The notes: generated by a model not told the origin, from the sequence alone. 64,000 bases of DNA from Amoebidium appalachense (GCA_963693365.1 CAVNZM010000011.1:7564001-7628000), one strand, 5' to 3'. Positions 53,634 to 62,500 are shown, counted from the stretch's first letter. Translations and numbers: made by a program.

Positions 53634-56261
53634 CTACTTGACGAGTCGCAACAGCACCGTGTACCGACCGACCACGAGGTTGTCTTCCAAATCACGCACC
53701 TCGACTGACACGGACGTGGCCGCGGTGCGGTGCATGAGCCACATCTGCCCGTGCGAGCTCAGGAGGTCCGCGCGCACCGTGTGGCCGTCACGCACCAGCA
53801 CGTACGTCAGGCCCGGGCGGGAGCGGCCGGCGTAGTCGTTGGGGTCGGTGGGCATGGTTTCGGCAGTGGATGGGTCCGACTGGAGGGCGGGCCGGCACCA
53901 ACTGACGCCCCTGCCGAAGACGTCATCGATCTTGACATAGAAAAGCATGGTCGCAGGGGCTGGCCGGGGACACGGAACCATTAAGGCGCTGCCGTCCGTG
54001 TAGTAATACCTTCTGGGCGGACGAAACTGCAAGATGCCCACCCTGTCCAGGGCGCTGTTTTCGAAGTAGCTCCGCCTAATGCTCGCCCAATCCATTTTAG
54101 CCGTAACCATCTTCGGGGGTAAAGGGGTATCAAAGTCGACGTCATTGAATGATTCATAGATACGACATGATAGAACTTTTTTTGTGGGCTCTGATATCCC
54201 AAGGGCACGGCAGAGGGGGCCGGTGAATTCTACACGGATTGGTGTTCTGAAATACTCCGGTGACATATAACACAGGTGGCGAAGACGCAACGAATCGTCA
54301 GTCCAGAGCAGGGCATTTTCCCAGTTAGGGCGGACGAATATAGTGTAGGTATTCAACTTATCGTCGTCACCTAAGGGTTGATGACCGATTCTCATGTATA
54401 CCGCCCTTAAATCTTCCACCACTGCGTCCATAGGATTAGGCGTGTTAGGCACTGGGTTTTCCTCTGTGAGAATGTACATCAGCGCAAAATATTCTGGCCC
54501 GTAGTTGTCCATCCAAGGCTTCATAATGGGGACTGGGCCGTAGGGGTATTCCGCCATTTCGCTTTGTAACCTTGCATCATAGACTATTGGTTCTGGGTAA
54601 CTGATCTTTTTTTCTCGGCACACATGTGCAAGTTCCAATGGGGATTTCACTTCTAAATAGAAAGGCATTAGATAGTCGTGTTTGACCTCGGATGGTTCTA
54701 TCCTGTTATCGACATGTGGATTATATGGTGATAAACTGACTTCGAATGTGTGGACTGTGTATTTTGACACATCAACAGTAACAAGCGATCCAAACTCATT
54801 TGAAGTGTAGTAGTATTGGTCTGTACCATGCTGAACCCTGTATATAGTTTGTCGTTCGGAAACTTCATTCCCGCCACGAAATTTCCAATTGAACCGATAT
54901 AGTATACTCTCCAAAAGCACGTGTTCAATTGTATAGTTTATGTCAGAGATCCGATCTGTTTCGCCGTACAGAGGTTGCGCAAAAAGAAGCCCCCTGTGTA
55001 TTCTGGCAACGACTGTCCTGCTGGCCAACATGCGGTCATCGATGACGACTATTGAATTAGCCTCTCGTGGCTTTAGTGAAGAATACGGGTCATGCCCACC
55101 AGCTTGGAACCACTCAAGCAGCTCAATAGGCATTGATTCCAGAGGGCGGCTTGAGGGGAAGGTTGTGGTCGCGTGAACTCTAAGTCTCGTGTAACTCGCA
55201 CAGTCTTTGGTGTCTTGGAAGTCTTCTGGTGTATAAAAACAGGCCCTATCGCTTAGTGTACCAGCCGGCAGATCCGGTTTAATATGTGCGCCTGACCCGA
55301 AGCCAGCCATTCCCATATTGCCGAACCAGCCTTCATGTATGATTAAAGGTCCATCTGGTGTTTGCCTCGGTGGTTGAATAAATTCTATCTTTTTCTTGTA
55401 TGTATCAAGAGTCTTCAAAACAGGCCAACTCTGCATGGGCACAAGACTGATTGGATATCTGTTCCATTGTATAATGCGTGGAACAGCCGTCCCATTGATA
55501 TGAAGATCTTGATACGTAGAGTCTGTAGGGTCAAGCTCGGTTGGGCTCAGGTTATGATTGAGAAACCCAATGGTTGATGTTCGGTCGTAAATTGGTGGTC
55601 TTAAACCAAAACTCTCCAGAATATGATTAGATGACAGATACGTCGCCTGAATCCCAAAATTGAAACGTTTGATCATCGTGTCAATGAGATATGCAGCCGT
55701 GTAACGACCTTCGGGGATATTCACGCTGACAGTAATATCACGAAAAGGTGGATCGGGATTGGTAAGAAGTGTGGGTGCATCTCGCACCACACAACTGACA
55801 GTGTTGTTCTTCGCCGTCACAACAAAACCCTCCTCCGTGCTCCCGTGCACGGTCACTGACTCTACTTGCACCCCCCGAACGCCGTGCACGCGCTGTGCAA
55901 GCTGTGTGGTCACCTTGGAATCGGGTGCGGCCATTGAATTGCTCAGGAGCACATACTCGTCCTCCACTCTACCGCCCGCATCTCGGCTGTATCCACCCAT
56001 CCCCGCCTGCACGTTACCCCCGTCTGCCCCATGCTCACGGCTGCCCGACGTGGAACCCTCCCTCACGGTCCGCGTCTGCGCCTGCCGAACTGCACCCCCC
56101 ACGCCCTGCTTGTTCTGCTGTCTCTGCGCATTTCCCTGCTCTCCCCCTTCCACAAAGGCCTTCATCTCGGCGTAGATCTTGGCCCGGGACCCGGAGTACG
56201 GGGGCATGCCGGGCGTGCGCGACGCACGCCGCCCGTCGCTGTCTGAACCCCGCGTGGCCAT
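53634..56261 (-). CDS. Large putative virion structural protein
   Basis: 875 residues, ATG to TAG. After a Gly/Arg/Gln-rich N-terminus (residues 1-90), a beta-rich region starts with VTVHGSTEEGFVVTAKN. It includes VSVNIPEGRYTAAYLIDTMI, a pattern (Ile-Pro-x-Gly-x-Tyr-Thr...Leu-Ile) often seen in capsid-associated proteins of large DNA viruses and polinton-like elements. The C-terminal end (TMLFYVKIDDVFGRG, then VSVEVRDLEDNLVVGRYTVL) also resembles such proteins. No enzyme motif and no membrane helix. It may be a fibre, penton or minor capsid protein. Identification is by pattern only. Confidence 0.5.
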   Translation of the reverse strand: MATRGSDSDGRRASRTPGMPPYSGSRAKIYAEMKAFVEGGEQGNAQRQQNKQGVGGAVRQAQTRTVREGSTSGSREHGADGGNVQAGMGGYSRDAGGRVEDEYVLLSNSMAAPDSKVTTQLAQRVHGVRGVQVESVTVHGSTEEGFVVTAKNNTVSCVVRDAPTLLTNPDPPFRDITVSVNIPEGRYTAAYLIDTMIKRFNFGIQATYLSSNHILESFGLRPPIYDRTSTIGFLNHNLSPTELDPTDSTYQDLHINGTAVPRIIQWNRYPISLVPMQSWPVLKTLDTYKKKIEFIQPPRQTPDGPLIIHEGWFGNMGMAGFGSGAHIKPDLPAGTLSDRACFYTPEDFQDTKDCASYTRLRVHATTTFPSSRPLESMPIELLEWFQAGGHDPYSSLKPREANSIVVIDDRMLASRTVVARIHRGLLFAQPLYGETDRISDINYTIEHVLLESILYRFNWKFRGGNEVSERQTIYRVQHGTDQYYYTSNEFGSLVTVDVSKYTVHTFEVSLSPYNPHVDNRIEPSEVKHDYLMPFYLEVKSPLELAHVCREKKISYPEPIVYDARLQSEMAEYPYGPVPIMKPWMDNYGPEYFALMYILTEENPVPNTPNPMDAVVEDLRAVYMRIGHQPLGDDDKLNTYTIFVRPNWENALLWTDDSLRLRHLCYMSPEYFRTPIRVEFTGPLCRALGISEPTKKVLSCRIYESFNDVDFDTPLPPKMVTAKMDWASIRRSYFENSALDRVGILQFRPPRRYYYTDGSALMVPCPRPAPATMLFYVKIDDVFGRGVSWCRPALQSDPSTAETMPTDPNDYAGRSRPGLTYVLVRDGHTVRADLLSSHGQMWLMHRTAATSVSVEVRDLEDNLVVGRYTVLLRLVK

Positions 56262-56286
56262 TAGTGAGTCTCACCATTTTATTGGA

Positions 56287-57729
56287 TCAACCAGCTCCCA
56301 GCAGCAGCAGCACGAGCGCCACCGCGATCACCAGGCCCCAGTACGCCGCGGCGTTCGCGTGCGCCCAGGCGCTTGCCGACCCCAGTGGTGTTGGGGCAGG
56401 CTGTGTCGGCACAGGCGGCGCAGGCGGGTTCTGCGAGTCCTTTCCAGCCTCCCCAGGCACACCGGGTACGGCCGGAGCCCCGGGCTCTGAGGGCTTGTTG
56501 TCGGGGTTGGTGTTGGTGGTGGTGGCACCCGACTCCTCCTTGCCGATCTGCATGAGGCACTGCTGTACCTGCGTGGCCTGGATCTTGGCGTCAGTGTTCT
56601 CCGTGACCTCCATGGCCTGGTTGCAGATCTGCACGTTGAGCGCCGTGCACTCCTCGTTCTCCATGTCGCGCGTCTTGTAGCCCTGCACCTTGCACACGGC
56701 GTGGTGGCACTGCACGCTCCAGCCGAACTTCTTCTTGAGTGTGGCGTGGTCCATTCCCGCCGGCAGCGGCGCAAAGCACCCGCACGTGGGATCATTGACC
56801 CCGGCCTCGGTCTTGCAAAAGAACTCGGCATATGCATTCACAGCGCTGTCCTGTGTTGCCGGGAAAAGGTAGTTCTTGTCCATGCGAGCCTGGTCGTGCA
56901 GCGGAACCACCGAATCGTCCCGCCCGCGCGAAAACTCGAGGAGGTCGCGCAGCCGCAGCGGCCTAGCGGTGTCCCAGTTCTGCTCTCGCTTGTAGTCAAA
57001 CTTGTACAGCAGGTAGCGGTCGTGCATGCGCAGGAGGCTCACGGGCCGCATGGTGTGGTCGTTTCCCTTGGCCAGCTCGCCGCGGTACTGGACTCGCAGC
57101 TTGGACTGCTGCAGGGACACAAGGTGGCGGTGCGGGGCGCGCAGCCAGTAGTCCGGGTTCCAGTACTTCTGGTAGTCGTCCCACTTCCAGTCCTGGTTCT
57201 TCCTGGAGGCCGAAGGGGCGCACATCTTGTCGCCGGGGTTGTACGTGGGGAAGGCCGGTTGGTCGCTGAGCGCCACGTAGTCGGCCGGGCACGTGAGCAC
57301 CTTGAGCCGGGTGGCGTTCTGGCGGGTGCTGGCCGGGCACCCAACGGCCTGTGCGTCCTCCTGGATGTCTGCCAGGCTGGGGGTGTAGCAGAATCGCGGG
57401 TCGTCGTAGATCAGACACACCAGGTCCGAGTCGACGGGGTTGTACTCGGGGTCGCCGTGGTTTCGCCTGCAGCCGGCGGGGTCCTCTGCGGTCGCACACG
57501 AGGCCCACGACACAAAAGAGACGGCCTTGTATTTCGGGAACGCAGGGTGTGGCAGGGGGAACTGGAGCTTGAGCGAGGGCATGCGCCCACCGTGGTGCGC
57601 CCACTCGTTGCCGAACTGCCAGTCCCACAGTTGCTTTCGGTACTCGTCCCAGCGCACGAACTTCCACGGGTAGTCCGGGTTCTCCTTGAGACGCTCGATG
57701 TCGTCCTTTCCCCAGGTGATGTTGGCCAT
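56287..57729 (-). CDS. Cys-rich tail-anchored protein, possible entry-fusion-like membrane protein
   Basis: 480 residues. At least a dozen Cys lie between residues 40 and 400 (SCATAEDPAGCRRNH, CGCFAPLP, VQCHHAVCKVQG, LNVQICNQ, QQCL), which suggests a disulphide-bonded ectodomain. A Pro/Thr-rich stalk follows at about 405-450, and one C-terminal membrane helix, WGLVIAVALVLLLLG, ends the protein. The plan resembles virion membrane proteins of the entry-fusion complex of large DNA viruses. The VQICNQ block is suggestive but not decisive. Its ATG overlaps the TGA of the aquaporin gene (TGATG), so the two are translated from adjacent frames. Confidence 0.5.
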   Translation of the reverse strand: MANITWGKDDIERLKENPDYPWKFVRWDEYRKQLWDWQFGNEWAHHGGRMPSLKLQFPLPHPAFPKYKAVSFVSWASCATAEDPAGCRRNHGDPEYNPVDSDLVCLIYDDPRFCYTPSLADIQEDAQAVGCPASTRQNATRLKVLTCPADYVALSDQPAFPTYNPGDKMCAPSASRKNQDWKWDDYQKYWNPDYWLRAPHRHLVSLQQSKLRVQYRGELAKGNDHTMRPVSLLRMHDRYLLYKFDYKREQNWDTARPLRLRDLLEFSRGRDDSVVPLHDQARMDKNYLFPATQDSAVNAYAEFFCKTEAGVNDPTCGCFAPLPAGMDHATLKKKFGWSVQCHHAVCKVQGYKTRDMENEECTALNVQICNQAMEVTENTDAKIQATQVQQCLMQIGKEESGATTTNTNPDNKPSEPGAPAVPGVPGEAGKDSQNPPAPPVPTQPAPTPLGSASAWAHANAAAYWGLVIAVALVLLLLGAG

Positions 57730-58481
57730 CAGTTACCATCCTCCCCATTAATTTGTGCACGCCGGGCCTGCAGCCAAAGCAGCGCGCGGGCGGCCAGGGC
57801 ACCAGCCACGCCGCCCAGCAGGGGCCCCAGGAAGAAGATCCACAGGTGCTTGAGGTCGTGGCTGTCGCCAAACGTGGCCGCCGCAAGGCTTCTTGCGGGG
57901 TTGATGGAGCAGCCGGTGACAGTGACCAACAGCATGTGCATGAGAAACACCACAGACCCGATGGCGAGAGGGGAAATGACGGGCGCGACGTCCTCAAGCT
58001 TGGGATGCTTGCATGCCAGCGACACCGTAAACACCAAGAACGCCGTGGCGAGCAACTCCATGGCCAGGGCCTCGGCCTGGGTGGTCCCGCCGACAAGCCC
58101 GTTTGTTCCGAACGAGCCGTGGAGGGCGGGAGGCATGCCGGCCCGCAGCAACGCCGTGCCCACGATACCTCCGGTAAACTGGGCGGTGAAGTAGAGCGGG
58201 AGAAGCACGGGGTCCAGCCAACCGGCGGCAACCATGCCCAGAGTCACCGCCGGGTTGACGTGGGCACCCGACACGGGGCCCAGCACGGCCACCAGCCCCC
58301 CAACAACACCCCCGAACCCGGCGGCCACAGCAAGGACGTCAGCGGCCGATGATGCACCGTGTGAGGTTTCACCCGTGGCCATGGCGATGCCGATGGCGGT
58401 GAAGGTGAGCAGGGCGGTGCCGCAGAACTCGGCGATGAAGGTGGGTGCGTTGTGCAGGAGGAAGGACTTCACGCTCTGCAT
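57729..58481 (-). CDS. Aquaporin (major intrinsic protein)
   Basis: 250 residues from ATG at 58,481. Six hydrophobic segments and the two half-helices are present: SGAHVNPAVT with Asn76-Pro-Ala and GCSINPARS with Asn194-Pro-Ala followed by Arg197. The ordering and length fit water channels of the MIP family. The Arg after the second NPA is the usual selectivity residue, so water selectivity is likely; glycerol transport cannot be excluded. Viral aquaporins are known from chloroviruses. Gene ends overlap the next gene by the TGATG junction. Confidence 0.9.
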   Translation of the reverse strand: MQSVKSFLLHNAPTFIAEFCGTALLTFTAIGIAMATGETSHGASSAADVLAVAAGFGGVVGGLVAVLGPVSGAHVNPAVTLGMVAAGWLDPVLLPLYFTAQFTGGIVGTALLRAGMPPALHGSFGTNGLVGGTTQAEALAMELLATAFLVFTVSLACKHPKLEDVAPVISPLAIGSVVFLMHMLLVTVTGCSINPARSLAAATFGDSHDLKHLWIFFLGPLLGGVAGALAARALLWLQARRAQINGEDGN

Positions 58482-58516
58482 GGTTGAGTGTGGCACACAT
58501 TTTGTGGGGTGGTGGT

Positions 58517-59347
58517 TTATTTGGACTTTTTGAGGATCTCGCGGGGGCGCTCTACCAGCATGCCAAGGGAAGTGTGTGGGGGGACCAGGTGGATGATCTC
58601 GGTGGCGCTCTCCGTGGTGTTGTACGGCTCGCTTAGGAGCACCACGGAGTCGTACCCACGGGCCCGGGCCTCATTGATGAGGTCGAAGTCGTAGAAGTCG
58701 AAGTAGCCCGTTCCAACAATGGAGCTGTAGTGCGCGCCGCTGCGCATGAGCTCGACGAGTCTGTCCACCTCGGCCACGTAGTGCTTCTTGTTCTGCGTTT
58801 TGGAGAGCACCTGAGACACGAAGTACTGGTCGCCCGGATGGAAGGACTCTTTGGTCAGTCGGTTGTGGAAGTTCCAGTTTAGCTGCACCAGCGCGTCCAG
58901 CTTGGTTTTGGCCACCAGGGGGTTGGCCAGGTTCAGGTACAGGGCGGTGGTGTCTGGGGCGGCATAGTAAAAGGTATAGGTGGGGCCATTTGGTGCCTTG
59001 CGTACGTCACTGGCCCGTCCGAACCGCATGACCTCCACGTACCCCCTGCTAAACGACTCCAGTTTGGGAAACGGCCGCGTGGTGCACGTCGTCGAGGGCT
59101 CACGGTACAGCTTGTCCCGCCTACAGAATTTTGGCGGGTTTTTAAGAAGGAAGTAAGCGTTGCGCCTGCGCAGGTCGAATGGGCAGCTGTCGGTCTTGTG
59201 CACGGCCTTCATGTAGTGTGGGTTGCAGCGGCTGGCCTTGAGCTTGTCGTAGCTGAAGACGCGCTTGCGGGCGCTGCTGTTGAACAGGTGCTTGTACTCG
59301 GTGATGGGCCGTAGCGGCCTGCGCTCACGCGTGCTGGGTGCGTCCAT
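58517..59347 (-). CDS. Hypothetical protein
   Basis: 276 residues from ATG at 59,347, eight bases after the preceding stop. Basic N-terminal half with several Cys/Arg pairs (KASRCNPHYMKAVHKTDSC) and an alpha/beta C-terminal half with YYAAPDTTALYLNLANPL and YDSVVLLSEPYNTTESATEI. The GYFDFYDFDLI and later Glu could suggest an ADP-ribosyltransferase-like fold, but no diagnostic motif is complete. TAA overlaps AATAAA. Confidence 0.6.
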   Translation of the reverse strand: MDAPSTRERRPLRPITEYKHLFNSSARKRVFSYDKLKASRCNPHYMKAVHKTDSCPFDLRRRNAYFLLKNPPKFCRRDKLYREPSTTCTTRPFPKLESFSRGYVEVMRFGRASDVRKAPNGPTYTFYYAAPDTTALYLNLANPLVAKTKLDALVQLNWNFHNRLTKESFHPGDQYFVSQVLSKTQNKKHYVAEVDRLVELMRSGAHYSSIVGTGYFDFYDFDLINEARARGYDSVVLLSEPYNTTESATEIIHLVPPHTSLGMLVERPREILKKSK

Positions 59348-59354
59348 CGTGTTG

Positions 59355-59564
59355 TCAGTTGGCCTTCTTTTTTTGCTCGGGGGCCACCGCAGCCGCCTTG
59401 GCACTGCGCGACCGGAAAATCTCCTCGTACATCTTCTCCATGGACGGCCGCGGGGTCTGCTCGGTCACCTCCCTGCCGTTGAGCTGCAGGTACGTGATCA
59501 GTTGGGCAGTGGAAAGGTGGTCGGCCAGACCCACGTGTGGGGACGTGCGGGCGTGCTTGCGCAT
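59355..59564 (-). CDS. Small hypothetical protein
   Basis: 69 residues, ATG to TGA. An amphipathic helix (LADHLSTAQLITYLQLNG) is followed by a basic tail (APEQKKKAN). Tight spacing to both neighbours supports it as a real gene. No family. Confidence 0.55.
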   Translation of the reverse strand: MRKHARTSPHVGLADHLSTAQLITYLQLNGREVTEQTPRPSMEKMYEEIFRSRSAKAAAVAPEQKKKAN

Positions 59565-59594
59565 GTTCTACAGGAGGGGGAACAATTTACAACT

Positions 59595-59978
59595 TTACTC
59601 AAGCACCCGCCCGGGGTTCAGCAGCACCAGGGCCTCCTTGGGCCCGCCCTGGGCCTTGCTGCCCCGCACGTACCAGCCGTCCACGCCGAACGCCTGGCAC
59701 AGCGTGCGTGCGCGGCGCTGCTGCACGGCCGTCAGCTTCGTGCGCTGCGAGAGCGCCAGCAGGAGCTGCTTCTCGGGGCTGGGCTGCCCGAGGTCGGGGA
59801 GGAGCAGCGTGATGTCGGTCTTGACGGTGTACTGGACGGCATGGACGCCCCTCTTCGCGAGGTGCGTGCCGTTGCTGAGGATGCGGGCGCCCTTACGGAT
59901 AGCGAGGGTGACGTTGCCGTTGAAGTGGCGGGAGTTGCACATCTTGCGGTCGAGACACAACCCGTTCGGTGCGGGCAT
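59595..59978 (-). CDS. Hypothetical protein
   Basis: 127 residues, ATG to TAA. Beta-rich start with two Cys (GLCLDRKMCNSRHFNG) and a helical Leu/Gln/Arg part (LLLALSQRTKLTAVQQRRAR). No catalytic motif or membrane segment. Same strand and close spacing as its neighbours. Confidence 0.6.
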   Translation of the reverse strand: MPAPNGLCLDRKMCNSRHFNGNVTLAIRKGARILSNGTHLAKRGVHAVQYTVKTDITLLLPDLGQPSPEKQLLLALSQRTKLTAVQQRRARTLCQAFGVDGWYVRGSKAQGGPKEALVLLNPGRVLE

Positions 59979-60064
59979 TTACGAGGGGCTTGCATTATGT
60001 GAGGTGCTTTCGGCTTGGCACGCTGCGGCTGTTGGTTTTTGCACTTCAAGGGCTTCCTGGCGAA

Positions 60065-60074
60065 GGTATAAAGG
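60065..60074 (+). promoter_or_regulatory. TATA box of the 60,108 gene
   Basis: GGTATAAAGG, about 42 bases before the first ATG. Confidence 0.65.
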
Positions 60075-60107
60075 CCAACACACTCCCACAGGAGCTCAGT
60101 CTGCAAC

Positions 60108-60325
60108 ATGGCACTCCCTCCACCTTCATCTACTCTGACCTCTACGACGAGCTGGCCATCAACGAGGAGCTGAGCGGGGCCCGTGTGCAGGCGCTGTTGT
60201 TCAACTACAAGAACGAGAAAGCCGGGAAAGTAGCTATCATCGAGCATCTGAAGACCCACGATCATGTCATTGAAGGTATTGACTTCAAGATCGACGCCTT
60301 GAGGTGGGTTGCTTTCGACTGGTGA
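60108..60325 (+). CDS. Small protein with an apparent frameshift at the start
   Basis: The ATG at 60,108 lies at a good distance from the TATA box, but its own frame stops after 21 codons. The long open frame of about 70 codons (FIYSDLYDELAINEELSG, KVAIIEHLKTHDHVIEGIDF) is offset by one base and has no ATG. A one-base indel in the C-rich stretch at about 60,115-60,125 would explain it. The product would be acidic and helical. No family. Confidence 0.45.
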
Positions 60326-60491
60326 AACGTTTTTGTGATAAAAAGTTTTATTTGTTCTTTAAATTTTAATGATTGGCTGAAATGTTTTTTGACACCCACG
60401 GGTGTAGAAATTCCGGTCATTCGATTGGGCGTTAGCTTTTTAACCTCGAACCTCTATCCGATGATTTGATTGGTCCGTATTGTCTCACTTC

Positions 60492-60620
60492 TCAAATAAA
60501 GTACCCGTTCAGTTCGTTCAGCAGGTTCAGCAGCATGGCCGCAAACAGCACGAACGTGGCAATCAGTCGCGCGTACTTGAGCTTGTAGTCAAACGTCCAT
60601 TGGTCGGGCAGGAGCTTCAT
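60492..60620 (-). CDS. Small membrane protein (42 residues)
   Basis: ATG to TGA, 42 residues. A short polar start (MKLLPDQWTFDYKLKYAR) leads to one hydrophobic helix, LIATFVLFAAMLLNLLNE. It fits between two gene ends with little free space and has a typical small viral membrane protein plan. Confidence 0.5.
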   Translation of the reverse strand: MKLLPDQWTFDYKLKYARLIATFVLFAAMLLNLLNELNGYFI

Positions 60621-60669
60621 GTTGCTTCAGCCCCCTATTTTATTGCCTGGTTGCCCCGTCCCCACCCCC

Positions 60670-61776
60670 TTACCCCTCCTTCGTCTCCTTGCCCTGGTTC
60701 AACATCTCCGCCAGCCTTCGCTTGCGCGCCTGCATGCGCGTGCGCGTCTCCTGGTCCACGTAGTCGTCGTCGTCCGAGGTCTCGACGTCCTCGCCGGCCG
60801 CCCGGCGTGACTCGCGGTCGGTGACGTAGGCGCCGTAGAGGTCCGTGATGACCCGTGCGTCCTTGTTGATGGGATGCGGGAACCCGGCCACCAGCTCCGG
60901 CAGCCGCGGCGTGCACTTCTGCACGCGCACGCGCACGTACTGCACGCGGAGCATCTCGTAGCGCGCGAGCAGCGTCTCGTGGTCGTCCTTGAGCTTGTTG
61001 AACTGGATCTCCTTCTGCTGCAGCGCGGCCACGCGGGCGTTGAGGTGGCGGATGTGCTCGACGTAGCGCTCGCACTCGGGGTTGCTGCGCTTCATCTTCT
61101 CCAGTTGGTCCTTGAGCAGCTCGTTCTCGCGCTTGGCCGCGTGCAGCTGGCCCTTGTCCTCCACCGTCTCCTTGAGCGACTTGTAGTTGGCCCGCAGCTC
61201 CACCAGCTCGCGGTTGTTGGTCTCGGCGTTCTGGATGGACTCGCGTGCCTCGCGCAGGTCCAGCATGATCGCACGGGCGGTGGACTCGTCCACGCCCTTG
61301 CGCTGCAGCGTGCTCTGGTCGCCGATGCCCTGCAGGATGTGCACCAACACGTTGGCAATCTCGCGTGTGAGCGCGCCGTTGCTGCGGTTGGTCCCGTTCA
61401 GCTGCTCGCGGAACCGGGACATGTCAATGGGCAACTTCCACACGACCTCCTTCGAGTCCTTGTTTATATTCCCGTCCTTGTCCAAAGTGGGCATGTCCGA
61501 AAACGCCAGCTCCACAGCCATTGTAGCAGTGGAGTTGTCACTGGCAAATGATTGCAGGGCAGTTTCGATGGCCGGCGGGAGTTTGTTGTAGATGTCGCCG
61601 ATCACTTTCTGGTGGCTCGAGATGACGGCGTTGTTTTGGTTCAACAGCTTGGCGATCATATCGGTTACACTCTTGATGTCCTGTGTTTGCACGATGCCAC
61701 TCGGCCCTCCACCCCCAAACTTCAATTTCGTGAGGATCTCTATAGCCCTGTTAAGATCATCCTGGCTCATGCTCAT
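60670..61776 (-). CDS. Long coiled-coil protein
   Basis: 368 residues from ATG at 61,776; the longer frame begins with GTG and is not favoured. The N-terminal 150 residues are mixed helical (LNRAIEILTKLKFGGG, NALTREIANVLVHILQ-like). A continuous coiled coil follows from about residue 165 to 280 (NNRELVELRANYKSLKETV, ENELLKDQLEKMKRS). The last part has a Pro-rich turn, an acidic stretch (ETSDDDDYVDQ) and a basic tail (RMQARKRRLAEML). Likely a structural or tethering protein. AATAAA lies at 60,639-60,644 after the TAA. Confidence 0.7.
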   Translation of the reverse strand: MSMSQDDLNRAIEILTKLKFGGGGPSGIVQTQDIKSVTDMIAKLLNQNNAVISSHQKVIGDIYNKLPPAIETALQSFASDNSTATMAVELAFSDMPTLDKDGNINKDSKEVVWKLPIDMSRFREQLNGTNRSNGALTREIANVLVHILQGIGDQSTLQRKGVDESTARAIMLDLREARESIQNAETNNRELVELRANYKSLKETVEDKGQLHAAKRENELLKDQLEKMKRSNPECERYVEHIRHLNARVAALQQKEIQFNKLKDDHETLLARYEMLRVQYVRVRVQKCTPRLPELVAGFPHPINKDARVITDLYGAYVTDRESRRAAGEDVETSDDDDYVDQETRTRMQARKRRLAEMLNQGKETKEG

Positions 61777-61839
61777 TTGCTCTTGCCCCACATAATGCAG
61801 CTTTGGCCACACCCCACCGCATTATTCCCTTGGTCAACA

Positions 61840-62070
61840 ATGTCCGTGCTCGCCAACGTGATGATGTTTGTCTTCTGGGCGCTCGCCGTCGGCTCCATGG
61901 CCGGGTTCATGAGCCTGTACAGCGCCATGACGAAGGAGAAGTGCGTCGAGGCCGCCGTGAAGAACAGGTACGAGGCCTCGAACACTGCCGTGATGGTGGC
62001 CCTGGTGGTCACCGTGTTTGCGTACCTCATCTACGGCGTGTACGCGTCGGCCTCCTCCGCGCAGGTATAA
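61840..62070 (+). CDS. Small two-helix membrane protein
   Basis: 76 residues, ATG to TAA. Two hydrophobic segments, VMMFVFWALAVGSMAGFMSL and AVMVALVVTVFAYLIYGVYA, flank a charged loop with one Cys (TKEKCVEAAVKNRYEA). Many virion membrane proteins have this plan. Its stop codon is part of the TATA box for the next gene. Confidence 0.65.
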   Translation: MSVLANVMMFVFWALAVGSMAGFMSLYSAMTKEKCVEAAVKNRYEASNTAVMVALVVTVFAYLIYGVYASASSAQV

Positions 62071-62074
62071 AGGG
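62064..62074 (+). promoter_or_regulatory. TATA box of the 62,108 gene, overlapping the upstream stop codon
   Basis: GGTATAAAGGG. The TAA in TATAAA is also the stop of the membrane protein gene before it. It is 34 bases from the ATG. Confidence 0.65.
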
Positions 62075-62107
62075 AGCTCGTCCGCAATTGTTGCGCCCAG
62101 TCTCAGT

Positions 62108-62500
62108 ATGGGTGCCGTCGCCTCGCAGCCCATCGTGTGCGCGCCGGTGCAGACCTTCTTCGTCACCACGGACGCCGACTGCTCGCCCGTCCTGGTCACC
62201 AACCGTCTCATGGGCACGCTGACCGTGGACTCGACCCGCGTGACCGTGTGGGCGTCCACGCGCCCGCTCTACTTTCTGCCCACCACGGGCCTCAAGGCCA
62301 TGCCCCCAGACCAGTACCTGCCGGCGGCCGTGCAGCACGGCTGCGACGCACTGCTGGCGAACCGGCTGGTGCTGGGGGGCGACCCCGAGTCGCTGGGGCT
62401 CGTGCGCCTGGCCGACATGACGCCGCGCGAGTTCAAGCAGTACCGGCCGATCTTCGTGTCCGGCACCGTCACCACGTCCATCACCGTGCCGCAGCTCTAG
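62108..62500 (+). CDS. Protein with an N-myristoylation motif
   Basis: 130 residues, ATG to TAG. MGAVASQ has Gly2 and Ser6, matching the N-myristoyltransferase consensus. The rest is beta-rich (LMGTLTVDSTRVTVWAS, FVSGTVTTSITVPQL) with three Cys. A lipid-anchored virion or matrix protein is a fair guess. It overlaps the convergent Nudix gene by 20 bases. Confidence 0.6.
   Translation: MGAVASQPIVCAPVQTFFVTTDADCSPVLVTNRLMGTLTVDSTRVTVWASTRPLYFLPTTGLKAMPPDQYLPAAVQHGCDALLANRLVLGGDPESLGLVRLADMTPREFKQYRPIFVSGTVTTSITVPQL

Noticed and set aside
56701-58194. 497-residue plus-strand frame
   Set aside because: Antisense shadow of the Cys-rich and aquaporin genes, whose motifs are clear on the minus strand.
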